The notes beneath the pieces are model-generated. The model was given only the letters and a program-made list of their open reading frames with translations. It was not told where the DNA came from and did no database searches. 64,000 nucleotides of DNA from Diploptera punctata. Lineage: Eukaryota > Arthropoda > Insecta > Blattodea > Blaberidae. Positions within the stretch are counted from its first letter, which is position 1, and each line of letters starts with the position of its first letter. Position numbers and translations under genes: made by a program. Shown piece by piece: positions 32,031 to 43,086 of the stretch. Where the stretch lies: NCBI GenBank assembly GCA_030220185.1, contig JASPKZ010004199.1:2561863-2625862 (forward strand). The letters are read 5' to 3'.

Positions 32031-32278
32031 ACATTTCATGTTTGAATACCTAAAATTTCTCGAATTTAATAAAAATTCAAAATTTTATGTTAAATCCATG
32101 TATGATAAAATGTATGATATTCTTAAATTAATATCATTTTACAATACTCAATAAACACAAATTTTCTATTTCATTTTGTAATATGATATTCATATCACAA
32201 GTAGCTTAAAATAAATATTTTATACTTCAATGGTGTTTAATTGTATAAAAATTGTCTGATAATTGAAATTGGTTGCAG

Positions 32279-32494
32279 GTATTTTCACAGCCAAATCTAA
32301 ACAATATGTTGATGGAAGTAGAGCGTTGTTTGGATGATGTGTCAGTTCAGGGTCTCCCTAATGATTCTAATTTGAGTCAGGAGGCAAGTCATCAAGGTCA
32401 CAAGTGGAATGCAATGGTACGACAGCAAGTGCTGGAACTTGAGGGTCCTGGTTTCCAGTATAAACCCATGTTCGGTCCAGATACCATATCAGAG
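32279..32494 (+). CDS. SMPD4: SMPD4 exon (VFSQPNLNNML block)
   Basis: GGTTGCAG acceptor, GAG/GTACAA donor, 72 codons in phase 0. VFSQPNLNNMLMEVERCL corresponds to VFAQPNLAEMI... directly after RITK/RVAK in vertebrates, and GPGFQYKPMFGPDTISE to ...CKYTPMFGPEA. The middle (DSNLSQEASHQGHKWN) is variable. PMFGP is a good family landmark. Confidence 0.95.
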
Positions 32495-32699
32495 GTACAA
32501 CACATTCTTTTATAATTTATTATGGTTGGGATGTGTGAAAAATAGATGATTAAGTAAAAGGAGAAGTAGGCATAAATTTATCAGAATAGAAATTATATAA
32601 ATGTTTAGAATAGAATGGAACAATTTTTTCTTCTGGTATTTCCAATGAATTAAGTAATACATTGCTAAACTATTACCAGTTCTCCTTGTATAACATTGC

Positions 32700-33645
32700 T
32701 AACAGATTATATTTGAAGAGAAAAATTTTCGCCTAGACCGAGACTCGAACCCAGGACCTCTGGCTTGCCGGGCCAAATGCTCTACCAACTGAGCTACCGA
32801 GGCGAGTTGCAATCTAGATGCACATTTTTCTCCTATGTACGTTGTAATTCCCTCATGCCAAATGCTTTGAAACCTTTGCTTCTATCTTTGCAAATGGCGG
32901 CTTCTTAGTTAAGAAGACATTTATTGGAAGTTTAACACTACTTTATTTTTTTATTGATTTAACACTTCTCACTTAAGGATAAATTATATTTGAAGAGAAA
33001 AATTTTCGCCTAGACCAAGACTCAAACCTGGGACCTTTGGCTTTCCGGGCCAAATGCTCTACCAACTGAGCTACCTAGGCGAGTTGCGATCTAGATGCAA
33101 ATTTTTCTCTTATATACGTTGTAATTCCCTCGTGCCAAATGCTTTGAAACCTTTGCTTCTATCTTTGCAAATGGCGGCTTCTTAGTTAAGAAGACATTTA
33201 TTGGAAATTTAACACTACTTTATAAAGCCAGTTCGGACTTCTTTTGATGTTTTTATTATTGATTTAACACTTCTCACTGAAGGATAAATTATATTTGAAG
33301 AGAAAAATATCAAATATGAATAATAAAACATCAATAGAAGCCCTACTGGCTTTATAAAGTAGTATTAAATTTCCAATAAATGTTTTCTTAACTAAGAAGC
33401 TGCCATTTGCAAAGGTAGAAGCAAAGGTTTCAAAGCATTTGGCATGAGGGAATTACAACGTATATAAGAGAAAAATTTGCGTCTATATCGCAACTCGCCT
33501 CAGTAGCTCAGTTGGTAGAGCATTTGGCCCGGCAAGCCAAAGGTCCCGGGTTTGAGTCTCGGTCTAGGTGAAAATTTTTCTCTTCAAATATAATTTATCC
33601 TTCAGTGAGAAGTGTTAAATCAATAATAAAAACATTGCTAACAGA
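32700..33645. repeat. Three T-element copies (two -, one +)
   Basis: tRNA-like units: 32731-32803 (-), 33008-33080 (-), 33497-33568 (+). Acceptor GCCT.GG/..TAGGC, anticodon stem TTTGGC(C)/GCCAAA with GGA or GCA-type loops, B boxes GGTTTGAG / GGTTCGAG. Each copy also holds AATGGCGGCTTCTTAGTTAAG (or inverse) and ATTTGAAGAGAAAAAT. Copies 2 and 3 face each other around 33280, making a long inverted repeat. Confidence 0.8.
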
Positions 33646-34000
33646 TGTTTGTAATATTTTCTCCCTTTTAACTTAATTTGTGTTTAAACCGGCTTTGGGT
33701 CAGCAATTATAAAAAAAAATGTTTTTCCATTTCACATTGCCTATGTACTGTGAGGAAAATGAGCACCATATTAACAGTTATTACAAAGTAATGCACACAC
33801 AAACATATGAACAAAAATAATTTATATATTAATATAGTGTATAAGTAAAGGTGTTTATTTTTGTTGATCGCGAAATAAAGTTAAAGTAATATTAATTACT
33901 CATAGTTAAATGTGGGAAATAACATTATGAGGTTCTTAATTTGTAAATTAATGAGCCAATTTTTAACATCTTACCTCATATTTTATGTTTCTTCAAACAC

Positions 34001-34044
34001 GGGAACTAGTTTTCGAGAGAAGGATCTCTCTCATTTTCATCCGA
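34001..34044 (-). ncRNA. Hammerhead-like motif, PLE-a
   Basis: Minus strand: stem I CGG, ATGAAAA (from CTGAAGA), T, GAGAGA-GATCCT-TCTCTC, GAA, AACTAGTT (palindrome 34005-34012), C17, CCG. Core C3 and G8 are changed, so it is probably inactive, but all stems are intact. Confidence 0.6.
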
Positions 34045-34051
34045 CATTATC

Positions 34052-34095
34052 GGTTGAAAATGAGAGAGATCCTTCTCTCGAAAACTAGTTCCCGT
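34052..34095 (+). ncRNA. Hammerhead-like motif, PLE-a
   Basis: CGG, TTGAAAA, T, GAGAGA 34063-34068, TCTCTC 34075-34080, GAA, AACTAGTT 34084-34091, C17, CCG. Same core changes as the opposing arm. Confidence 0.6.
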
Positions 34096-34312
34096 GTTTG
34101 AAGAAACATAAAATGTGAGGTAAGATGTTAAAAATTGACTCATTAATTTACGAATATTAATTACATTTTCCCATAAAATATATTTGCATATTTAGAGTAT
34201 TAGAGGTCTTTGGGTATGAATTTAAAACACAAAATAAAACAATATTTTAAAGAATTACTAAATATAAATTTTGTAATAAGAATTCTTCTTACCTCATACA
34301 TCTATGTTTTTT

Positions 34313-34360
34313 TAACACAGAACTGCAGTATTGCAAAATACATGATTCTCATCTTCAGCT
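34313..34360 (-). ncRNA. Hammerhead-like motif, PLE-f (old copy)
   Basis: Minus strand: ACAG, CTGAAGA, T, eroded stem II, AAT, ACTGCAGT, U17, CTGT. Here position 17 is U, whereas later copies have G. Confidence 0.5.
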
Positions 34361-34600
34361 GTTTTCATGACTCAATTTTTTATTATGCCAGTAATTTTCT
34401 AAATTGCCATCTGGTGTACTTTTGAAGAAGTAATTTTCTAAACTGCCATCTGGTGTACTTTTGAAGAACTTTGTATCAAACTTGGTTCGTCTGGAACCTC
34501 AAAGTTCATGGTTTAATTATTAAACATATTAGACTTAGAATTTATCATCTTCTATTTGAAACTTTAAAACATTTTAGGATACATTTGGCTGGAAAATCTT

Positions 34601-36154
34601 TTGAATAATTGTTTTGAAAAAATAAATTTCATAATAGGCAAGAAGATAAAAACTCAAAAGAAGAAATTCAATAACCTTATTCACAAAAATGATGCTTCTC
34701 AGAAAAATTACCAACCACAAAATTGGAAAATAGTAAATAAAAACCAAAAATCAGAATCACAAGATAACACCAATGTAATTATTTTTTCAAAAGAGGTGTT
34801 AACGAAAGAAGAAACTAAATTACTCAACAATGGTTTAAAAACTTGCATAAATTTTTCAAATAATTTGGAAAATTATGTCGCAGATGTGGAAATAGCAATT
34901 TCTGAACTAAAGAATGAAGATAAAACTATAATCAGGAAAGAATGTGAAAAAGTTTTAGTAGATATGAAAAGTAATTAAAAAAATAAAGTCACAATGAAAA
35001 ATATGAAAATTTTGAAGGGTATTAAAGATAGAAATGTTACTATTGCAAAAGTGATAAAGGAAACAAAATTGTCATTTTAGATCAGGATGATTATGTAGAT
35101 AGAATGAACCATCTGTTAGACTCCAAACAATATGAAGAAATAAAATCTAACCCTCTCCCAAAAACAATCAGGTCTGTGGGAAACACATTAAAACATATAA
35201 AACATACAATGAAAGAACAAGAAAAATTTAAATTTAAAGTTTCAAACCCTTCTAATCCAAAATTATATGGTTTACCTAAGGTCCACAAGGATGGTAAAAA
35301 GATGAGGCCTATTGTCAATAGTATTGGCTCCCCATGTTACAATTTAGCTAAATGGCTGGCCAAAAAGTTTAATGATCTACCACAATTTGGAAATAAGAGC
35401 ATTGAAAATTCAATTAAATTGATAGAAAAATTGAATAACATTACATTGGCTCCGAATGATAGACTGGTTTCTCTTGATGTGATCTCTTTGTTTCCTAGCA
35501 TTCCTATTAACAAATTGCTCACGTTTTTTAAGAAAATGGTTATGTTCACAAAAATTAAAGGCAGAAATCATGGAAGAGTATTTAAGACTAACCAAAATTT
35601 GTATCGATAATAACTTTTTCACATTTAATAGAAAATTGTATAAACAAATTTCTGGATTGGCAATGGGAAATCCACTTTCTCCATTTTTAGCCAATTTATT
35701 TATGGAGTATCTTGAATCACATATCACCAATATTTGATTTTCAAGTGTTGGTATAGATATGTAGATGATATTATCACTGTAATTGATAAAAAATACATTC
35801 AAGATGGATTGAAATTGCTTAATCTTCAGGATGAGTCAGTGAAATTCACTATTGAAATTGAACAGGATAACAAGATCCCATTTTTAGACTTATACTTAAT
35901 AAGAAATGAACAACAGCAAAAAATTGAATTTAACATTTATAGAAAAGACACACATACTGACAACTACATACAATCTTCAGGTTTTAATCATTTGTCACAT
36001 AAACATGCAATTTTCAATAGTCTATTACCACAGATTGTTAAATATTCCACTTAATGTAGAAGGTTTTGACAAGGAATATAATCATATTGCACATGTTGCT
36101 AAAATAAATGGTTTTGATGAAGACATATTAAAGAATAAATTAAAGAAATTCTAA
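34601..36154 (+). pseudogene. PLE reverse transcriptase (frameshifted)
   Basis: Segments in order: N-terminal region (34601-34978); 35104-35540 with LYGLPKVHKDGKKMRPIVNS, the PLE-type RT start, and LVSLDVISLFPSIPINKLL (motif A, catalytic Asp); 35560-35740 with QISGLAMGNPLSPFLANLF (motif B); 35740-36054 with YRYVDDIITVI (motif C, YVDD) and KIPFLDLYLIRNE. The end runs into HIAHVAKINGFDEDILKNKL. At least three frameshifts separate these blocks. The tail resumes after the LINE at 40198. Confidence 0.9.
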
Positions 36155-36302
36155 CAACAGAAAAGGTTACAGGAATACACCACCTTACAACATGATTCCA
36201 AGAAAGATGTAAAATTCAAAAAATGTTCAGAAAATTTAATATATGTAATAATAATTTTATTGCAGCCAAATAGCCAGGATGAAAATAGAATACATTTTAA
36301 AT

Positions 36303-37040
36303 TTACATATTTGCATATTCACACATTGTTTTTGTTCTTTTTGTGCATAGCTCAATGTGATATCGGTCACACGATTTTTCGCATAGCGTACATTGACAGT
36401 CTTTATTTGCTTCATGAAATTTTGTGTTGTTGCATATCAGGTGGTGGAATCCATGGACTGCCAACCTAGTGATGACGTGTCTCATTTCGAAATTTTCTTT
36501 TGTCCACGCACGGTCCACCATTGCCCCGGTGCTGTAGAATTCTGGATGTATTTCTTCTCTTTTTCTGTTCAATGTTGCTAGCAGCTGCTCAGATGCGCTG
36601 GTGCTGGGTAAGAGTATGCTTGTTCTGAGGTCGTCGATGAGGAAAGTTTCCTTCGCCAGTAGGTATGCGAGTCTTGAATGTGTTACTTTTGACACTCCTA
36701 ATACTGCCTTTATATATCTCGCTTTCACCCTTTCTAGAGAGGAAAGATTCTTCATTGTTAAATGTGTCCATATGAGTTCTATGCCGTATGTCAGTATTGG
36801 TAGAATTTTTGCTCTAAATAACAGCATTGCCGTCTCTAAGGTGAGGGATCTAATGTTTCTTATTTCATGCATTGCCATTATTGCCTGGGTTGTCTTTTCT
36901 GTGATATGTTTTGTGAAGCATTTCGCGCTTGTTTGTAGCGTGATGCCTAGGTATTTGAAGTCTGGTACTATTTTCAGTTTAGTTTCCCTTATGTATATCT
37001 CTTCATTTATGGCGGCTCTTCCTCCGTTTCTGAAGATCAT
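36303..37040 (-). pseudogene. LINE ORF2, C-terminal part after a frameshift
   Basis: Continues ORF2 (RNGGRAAINEEIYIRETKLK, then VPDFKYLGITLQTSAKCF, ILPILTYGIELIW, VLGVSKVTHSRLAYLLAKE). It ends in a Cys/His-rich tail (CQCTLCEKSCDRYHIELC), a zinc-knuckle-like end. A single frameshift around 37030-37045 separates it from the RT. No RNase H seen. Clade not assigned. Confidence 0.85.
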
Positions 37041-39060
37041 TGTGTCCGTTTTTTGATATATTAATGTCCAGCTTGTTCTTTGAGCACCATTTTTCCACTT
37101 CGTTTATTGTTTCCTGAAGTGTTGTTATGTCTCTGGAACCGATTACGATGTCGTCCGCATATGCGCACGAGAAGATACCATCTTTTTGGGTAATTCTAAG
37201 GATTTCTTCGGTTGCTAGTATAAACAGTAAGGGGCTAAGTGGATCGCCCTGCAGTACTCCATTTGTTTGAATGATCGGTTTTGACATGACGATGTTATCT
37301 GAGACATATATTTCATTCCAGCTCAGCAGTGTATTGATGAGGTTCGTCCATATGTTGTTGTTTCCTAGTGTCTCCTTTAGTTTTTCTATCACTAGTTGCC
37401 TGTCTAGTAGATCGAAGGCCTTCGTGAAGTCTATGAAGACGGTATAAAATTTCTCTCTGTCTTCTAATGCTTCCCAAATATGTTTCAACAAGAGTTCGAT
37501 TGCGTTTAGAGTTGACTTTCCTTTTCTAAACCCGAATTGATTTTCTGGTAGATGCTCATCTATTTCCTCCCTTATTCGTCCTGTTATTAATTTGGTGAAA
37601 ATTTTGAAGGGACAATTTTCCAGAGCGATACCTCTATATTTGTTGGGGTCTTTCGGGTTTCCTTTCCCTTTATATAATACCTTGACAATTGATTTTCTCC
37701 ATTGTTCAGGTATGGAGGCTGTTTGTATGCATTTGTTGTATAATTTTGTCCAAACCTGGTCTAACAGATGTACCGTGTCTTTTATGTATTCATTGTATAT
37801 TCCGTCCGGGCCCGCTGCTTTCTTGTTTTTGGAGTTACATATTGCATATCCAACTTCTTCTGTGGTCAGGGGTATCCAGTTTGTGGGTATTGGTGTTAAT
37901 ATTTCTTGAGGGTTCCTTTTGCCGCAGATTGGTCTCTCTTTATTGAGTATGTTGTTGAAATGCGACTCCCATATTCCCATGTCAATGTAGTGTGTTTGCG
38001 CTTGTTTCTTTGGGCGGAGTGCTAAATGTGGGTCTTTCTTGGCCTCCTCCGCTAGCATCCTGCCCTCTTCCTCCAAGAAGGCGCTTTTCTTTTCTTTTAT
38101 TATTCTCTTGTAGTGTTTCCTCTTCTCGGCGTATGTGAGTAGAAGAGCGTGGTTCTCGGTATTTTGTTTCAGTTGTTGTAAAGTATCTAAGGTATCTCTT
38201 CTTAGTCTGTAGCATTCATTATCGAACCAGGGTTTTGCTCTTCTTTTGATTCGGTGATTCGTGGCTTGTCTTAGTACTTCGCCTAACATTTGAGTAGCTT
38301 CCTCCAGTCGCTCATTTTCTATTAACGTTTCTATTTGCGTTTTTGTCTCTATCTTAGCTTCTACTTTTCCTATGTCTATCTTCCTTGATAGGTGTTGTGT
38401 TGTCTCTTCCTGTGTCTTTTCCCATTTACCTTGAATATTTATTTCTAGTGGTATATGTTTCCTTAATGCCGAGTGGTTTGCATTCCATAATGTAGTTATA
38501 TTTCCTATTATAGTACCTTTTGTGAGTGCGATATCTATTGCACTCTTGCCATTGTGAGAGATGTATGTAGGTATCTTAGGGTTGTTTAATAATGTGAATC
38601 CTTCCTCTTGTAGTTTTTCCAATACCAACTTTGTTTTATAGTTTTGGGAGTCTAGTCTGCAGTTTAGATCTCCCGCGATGATTATTGGTTTGTCCTGCTT
38701 GTACTGGGTGATGGTTTGGCCTAGTTCATCCATTATGTCAATTGCTGTCATGTTCGGTTTGAAATATGCAGCTATTATCACTAGGTAGTCCGTTTCGAGT
38801 AGTAGGGTGTTTTCCTGTTGTTTTGTTGCTATAATGGGTCTCAGATGTGGTTTTAGTAGGATAGTTATCCCTCCAGATGGTCTGCCTTTTTCGCCTTGTC
38901 TAGCCATAAGGTGTGTTGCATAGAAATTTGGATGTTGCCAGTTCTCTGTTAGAAAGGTTTCGGTCAGGATTGCTATGTCGTACTCTTTTAGGAAATTTTC
39001 CGGGCTCATGCTCATTGCACTTTTTATACCTTCTATGTTCCATAATAAGATTTTAAATTA
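37003..39060 (-). CDS. LINE ORF2: APE endonuclease and reverse transcriptase
   Basis: The endonuclease begins just upstream of Met 39015 at ILLWNIEGIKSA, followed by ILTETFLTENWQ, IIIAGDLNCRLDSQ and NANHSALRKHIPL. The RT has WRKSIVKVLYKGKGNPKDPN, YRGIALENCPFKIFTKLI, QFGFRKGKSTLNAIELL, VFIDFTKAFDLLDR (motif A), LQGDPLSPLLFILATEE (motif B) and CAYADDIVIG (motif C, YADD). Continuous for 670 codons, then frameshifted into 36303-37040. Such proteins act in target-primed reverse transcription. Confidence 0.95.
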
Positions 39061-39066
39061 TTTGTT

Positions 39067-40077
39067 TTATTCAAGTGCGTATCCTTCTTGTCTTCGGGAG
39101 AGGCGAAAAAAACGAAATCTCCTGACTATGATCCCTTCCGGCCAGAATTCTGTTTCGTTTACCCTCTCTAGTGCTTCGAAGGGGATTCCTACTTTGAAAG
39201 ATTTTGTATTGCTGCGTGTCTGGATTTCTTCGCATGATACATTCTCTTTGATTCCCCGTTTATTAAGGAATTTCTTCATTGTATCCGTTGTGGTTTCGGG
39301 TTTTAACCGTCCTACATACAGCCAGGCCCTCTTTTCTGCAGCTTGCAGTTCTTCGTCCCTCGATCCGGTGCCGGTCAGCGAGTCTTGTTTCCGTGGTGGG
39401 TTTCGCTTTCTTTTGTGGCTTACCAGTGTCCATTTTTCTTCGTTTGGGTCCTCTTCTTTTTCTCCTTCTGTTGTCTCTGTGTTTTCTATCTCGAAATGTT
39501 GTCCTTCCGGTGTATTAATGTTTAACGTATTGCTTCCCTTCGTATCATTTATTACACTTTGATTTTTGTTTTTATTATTTCTTTGGGGTTCTGGTTTCTG
39601 ATTTCCTGTCTGTTTTATTTCTTCTTTTATTAGATATTTCATATTGTTTGCGAAAGTTTCCATCATATATTTCAATTGTTGCGTGATATTTTTGGTGATT
39701 TTCTCTTCTATTGTGTCCGGTGGTTGGGTGTCGGAGTTAGGTTGTTCTCCACCAGGTGTCAGGATGTGGTGGCTTTCTGGTAAGGAGTCTCTGTTTTCAT
39801 CCAGAGATGGCGCCACCTGTCCCGTCCGGCGAATGGGACGGGGTGAGGGGTTGGATTCTTGTGTTTCCATAACCTCCTTTTCCAGGATCGCTTCGGTTTT
39901 ATTTTCAATGTTTCCCTTATTCTTTTGTTTTTCCATTTCGTTAAAACATTCTTTTAAGGTACTTACAGCTTTTAGCAAGTCTTCTTTGGTGTCTTTTTTC
40001 AGGTAGCCGCCTGCTTCCGCTATATTTGTCAAACACTAAGAAGCGTCTTCAACACGCTGGTTTAGTGCGTCCGCCAT
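39067..40077 (-). CDS. LINE ORF1 (nucleic-acid-binding), one in-frame stop near its start
   Basis: The likely ATG at 40077 gives MADALNQRVEDAS and then TAG (40038-40036), after which the same frame stays open for 321 codons to 39067. The charged, low-complexity N-terminus is followed by EKRAWLYVGRLKPETTTDTM and FKVGIPFEALERV...FWPEGIIVRRFRF, a conserved block of insect LINE ORF1 proteins that looks RRM-like. Ends just before ORF2. Confidence 0.8.
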
Positions 40078-40229
40078 CTTGACAAAGTCCAAGGGGAAGT
40101 CCGATGTTTCAGGGTCCTCTTTCGAGAGATATATACTATGACCAATCACATGAGTAATATAAGATAAATAATAAACTAGGAATTAAAATTTAATATAACA
40201 TTGGCTCCAATAACAAAAAAAAAAAAAAA

Positions 40230-40745
40230 AAAAACAAAATTCAGCCTGGGTAATCTTCTGTTAACTAATAATAAATGTAACACCCCAGACAACAAAAAAT
40301 CTGGAATTTATCAAATTGATTGCAAAGATTGCAATAGGATATATATAGGAAAAACAAAAAGGAACTTGGGAACTCGTAAAAATAGAACACTTCAGAAACA
40401 TAAAGAATGGAGAAATTGAAAAATCAGCTATAGCAGCACATAGTTTATTAGAGCATCATAGGATTGAAAAAGAAGCAAAACTTTTGAAACATCTATCTAA
40501 ACCTTTGGATTTATCATTTTGGGAAAAAATATATATTAAAAAAAAACCATACTAGAACCATGAACTTTGAGATTCCGGACGAACCGAGCTTGATTACAAA
40601 GTTCTTCAAAAATACAACAGATGGCAGTTTGAAAAATGATTCATTCAAAAGAACACTAGATGGCAGTTTGGATAATTACCGGCAAAAGAAAAAATTGGCA
40701 GTCGTGAAAACATCTTCCTATATTGCTCTACTTTATCCACCATTT
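40230..40745 (+). pseudogene. PLE-f GIY-YIG endonuclease segment
   Basis: FSLGNLLLTNNKCNTPDNKK, then SGIYQIDCKDCNRIYIGKTK with GIY, CxxC and YIG. A frameshift follows near 40378 (TRKNRTLQKHKEW), then IAAHSLLEHHRIEKEAK, LSFWEKIYI and NFEIPDEPSLITKFF with repeated DGSL motifs. An A-run (40207-40227) precedes it. The 3' ribozyme is missing. Confidence 0.85.
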
Positions 40746-40978
40746 TAAAAATATTTAATTAATTCCTGATTTTTTGTTCAAAAATTAATTTGTCCTTCAG
40801 GATGAGTGATACATTTAAATAAAAACATCACAATTTCTGATATGTGTTTGTTAATTCTAGGTGAATTGTACTATTTAATTTGTATGCCATGAAAGTCCAG
40901 CACTGTTGGCTGGTTTGAGTGCATTACCAATGAGCTGGTGAAGTAAAGTGTTAGCATATTTTTGTTTAGGTTTTCCAG

Positions 40979-41194
40979 TTCATGATATTGATTCAACGAG
41001 CCAATGAAACAGCCCACAACCTATTGATACATCTTGAAACAGAAGCAAGAAAACAGTCATCGGGTTTCTTCTCATCTCTGGTATCTTTCTTCTCATCTTA
41101 TCCAAGTGAAATGGATGAATATTCATTGGATGATAGAAGAAAAGTGTCGGATTATCTAGAAACATCTTTACATCAGCTGTCTGGTATATTTGAT
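40979..41194 (+). CDS. SMPD4: SMPD4 exon (TAHNLLIHLE...LDDRRKVSDYLETSLHQLSGIF)
   Basis: TTTTCCAG acceptor, GAT/GTAAGT donor, 72 codons in phase 0. FMILIQRANETAHNLLIHLE matches the LAQLITQAKHTAKSI region, and FSSYPSEMDEYSLDDRRKVS then DYLETSLHQLSGIFD matches ...[20 protein letters not shown] of vertebrates. A PLE-c-type terminus begins only ~23 nt past the donor. Confidence 0.95.
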
Positions 41195-41216
41195 GTAAGT
41201 AATTGTATTAAAAAGA

Positions 41217-41237
41217 ACCTCAAAATATAACTTCCTG
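41217..41237 (+). mobile_element. Solo PLE terminus beside the SMPD4 donor
   Basis: AACCTCAAAATATAACTTCC equals the PLE-c terminus. Only about 20 bp of intron separate it from GTAAGT. Confidence 0.6.
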
Positions 41238-41418
41238 AAATAAACCATAACTGTATTAAAAATTTATAACTGGCAGTGATAATCATAAAGTGTAGATGTT
41301 ATAGATCACTGAGCCTGGCTTTCTTCTTAAAGACTAACATTGAATTGTTTATATCAAGTACATAGTTTATTAATAAAAAGCGTTTTCTGTATGATTCTTA
41401 CCTCATATCATTGTTTCT

Positions 41419-41467
41419 GTTAGACATATGTTTCAAGGCTTGTTAGCCTCATCTTCAGTAGTTATAG
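41419..41467 (-). ncRNA. Hammerhead-like motif, PLE-g
   Basis: Minus strand: CTGAAGA, T, stem II AGGCT-AACA-AGCCT (5 pairs), GAA, ACATATGT (8-nt palindrome), C17. Only two stem I pairs are clear (TA/TA). Confidence 0.6.
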
Positions 41468-41524
41468 GCTCAACTATATTATTTTAAAAGTTTAACATAA
41501 GATTGGCACCAAAAAATGATTATA

Positions 41525-41880
41525 ACCTCAATAGGGACCCTCAGGGGTCCTCATCTAGGGGATATGTGGATGGCGACCACAAGGTGCCCAAGCTGAGCAA
41601 AACATTTCTTCCACTTACTTGTGTTTTGCACTCTTTTAACTTTACTATCTAACCTCTCTTGGTTAACTCTTATTTTTTCGACCCCGACGCTATTAGGGCA
41701 TCCGAGGGCTAGGGAGTCTTTCCTTTCTTCCATTTCTTCTTTCCTTTATTTTCTTTTCTTCTCCAGAAAAGCCTGACCAGAGGCTATAAGATGGCAGCCC
41801 CCGTCACTGGTCTTGCCTTCCTTTGGCCGGCAACCAATCGAAGGGACTATTATTATGCTTTCAAGTCTTATACGAGAATT
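41525..41880 (-). repeat. R repeat, copy 2
   Basis: Inverse of 25530-25880. The 60-codon frame (41733-41551) is open here as well; four residues differ (W/C, I/V, T/I, Y/H). Inserted in PLE sequence. Confidence 0.7.
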
Positions 41881-42294
41881 TCCTGGAAGGAGGATAATTA
41901 AAACCAACAAAAATAAAAATAAATTTAAGAAGAAGACAAATCAGGAATTTATCAGATCAAAATGCAGGGATTGTGACAAAATTTATATAGGAAAAACAAA
42001 AAGAAATTTGAAAATAAGGGTGAAAGAACATCTTAGAAATGGCAAAAATGGTGAAGTGGAAAAGTCAGCAGTAGCTGCTCAGCTTTGATCTGATAAACAT
42101 CTAATTAATACAAAAGCTACTTTAATTAAACAAATAGAAAATAAAAAGAACTCATGGTTTGGGAAAAAAACAAGGAAGAAAAACTTACGAATTTCGAAAT
42201 CCCGTAGGATTTTGATTTGATCTGAAGGTTCATTGGTCTACCAACAAAGGGAGGAAGAAATGATACTCCTGATCAACATAACATCAGTTGACAA

Positions 42295-42345
42295 GATATT
42301 ACTGAAGATGAAGCTGTCTAAGCTTTGAAACTGGTATAATTAGGA
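42295..42345 (+). ncRNA. Hammerhead-like motif, PLE-e
   Basis: ATTA, CTGAAGA, T, stem II AAGCT-GTCTA-AGCTT, TGAA, ACTGGT, A17, TAAT pairing ATTA. Sense to SMPD4. Confidence 0.65.
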
Positions 42346-42409
42346 GACTGTATATGAGGTGAGGTATAAAGCATTCTAATTTAAATCTTATTGATTAGTA
42401 TGTTTATCA

Positions 42410-42665
42410 AGGATTACATACTATGAAAAATATGCATATTCCTGCATTATGCCCATTGTTTATGAGAGATCCATCTGTATATGTTCTCAAGCACTCACTT
42501 TCTGAATATTGTACATTTCCTGTGGCTAATGCAGTGTTCGTTATTTCCTCTGGGATGTTAATCTTTTTACTTATTGAATGTATTAAGTTGATTTTATGAT
42601 CTATGTCAGTATATTCTGCTGGGCTAATTATGTTTATGGTCATCATGATAAACATTAGTAATTGA
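42410..42665 (-). pseudogene. LINE RNase H fragment
   Basis: RTYTDGSLINNGHNAGICI is the start of an RNase H domain (first catalytic Asp in TDGS), preceded by ...SESECL. Only this ~85-codon piece, wedged between two PLE ends. Confidence 0.65.
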
Positions 42666-42713
42666 TTTTGTTTATTTTTTATTATTTCACTCACCTCATA
42701 CTTCATAATTCAT

Positions 42714-42761
42714 AGCAGACCCAGGGTTTCTTCACATCATTTGTGACATTCTCAATGCTGT
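42714..42761 (-). ncRNA. Hammerhead-like motif, PLE-d
   Basis: Minus strand: AGCA, TTGAGAA, T, GTCACA-AATGA-TGTGAA, GAA, ACCC-T-GGGT, C17, TGCT. AGCA pairs TGCT. The core differs from CTGANGA at C3 and G8. Confidence 0.55.
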
Positions 42762-43086
42762 GTCACGTTCACAACTGACGTCCAACGGCCTTATATCCTG
42801 CAGACTGACCTCTGCGCCATCTGGTGGCCGACCGAAGAATTTCCAAATCAGTCCTCTCTCCTTATAACCGGGTATTTCAAAATTCATAGTTGTATTTACA
42901 TATGCAAGAATGAAAATACAAATGGGAAAAAATTTACATATGCAAGAATGAAAATACAACTATGAATTTTGAAATACCCAGTTATAAGGAGAGAGGACTG
43001 ATTTGGAAATTCTTCGGTCGGCCACCAGATGGCGCAGAGGTCAGTCTGCAGGATATAAGGCCGTTGGATGTCAGTTGTGAACGTGA

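Larger units (their letters stand above)
33905..34160. mobile_element. PLE-a palindrome with ribozyme in both arms
   Basis: Minus arm 33912-34044 and plus arm 34052-34155 are almost perfect inverse complements; the centre is CCGACATTATCGG. The left end carries the terminus GTGGGAAATAACATTATGAGGT. Confidence 0.85.
36244..40184 (-). mobile_element. Complete-looking two-ORF LINE with 13-bp TSD
   Basis: AAAATTTAATATA at 36231-36243 and 40185-40197 duplicates the PLE target. On the minus strand: ~110-bp 5' UTR, ORF1, ORF2, short 3' end with AATAAA near 36255. Removing it and one TSD rejoins the PLE connector (...CSENLI to NITLAPI-like) with the endonuclease. 3.94 kb, no 5' truncation evident. Confidence 0.9.
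34285..40750 (+). mobile_element. Near-full-length PLE-f, split by a LINE
   Basis: Order: inverted 3'-end piece (34285-34520, minus), polyprotein with RT (34560-36243), LINE insertion, then the connector and GIY-YIG (40198-40745). Starting with an inverted fragment of its own 3' end is typical of Penelope copies. Lies in the SMPD4 intron 32494-40979. Several frameshifts. Confidence 0.85.
41395..42385. mobile_element. PLE-g / PLE-e composite interrupted by an R repeat
   Basis: Minus PLE-g 3' end (41395-41530), R repeat, then a plus PLE segment (41885-42100 with CRDCDKIYIGKTKRNLKIRV) and a PLE-e 3' end (to ATATGAGGTGAGG at 42353). The two ends carry different ribozyme types, so this is a composite or a nested pair. 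Confidence 0.65.

Noticed and set aside
36601..39562. Plus-strand frames of 100-195 codons
   Set aside because: They lie opposite the LINE ORF1/ORF2 on the minus strand and have no motifs.
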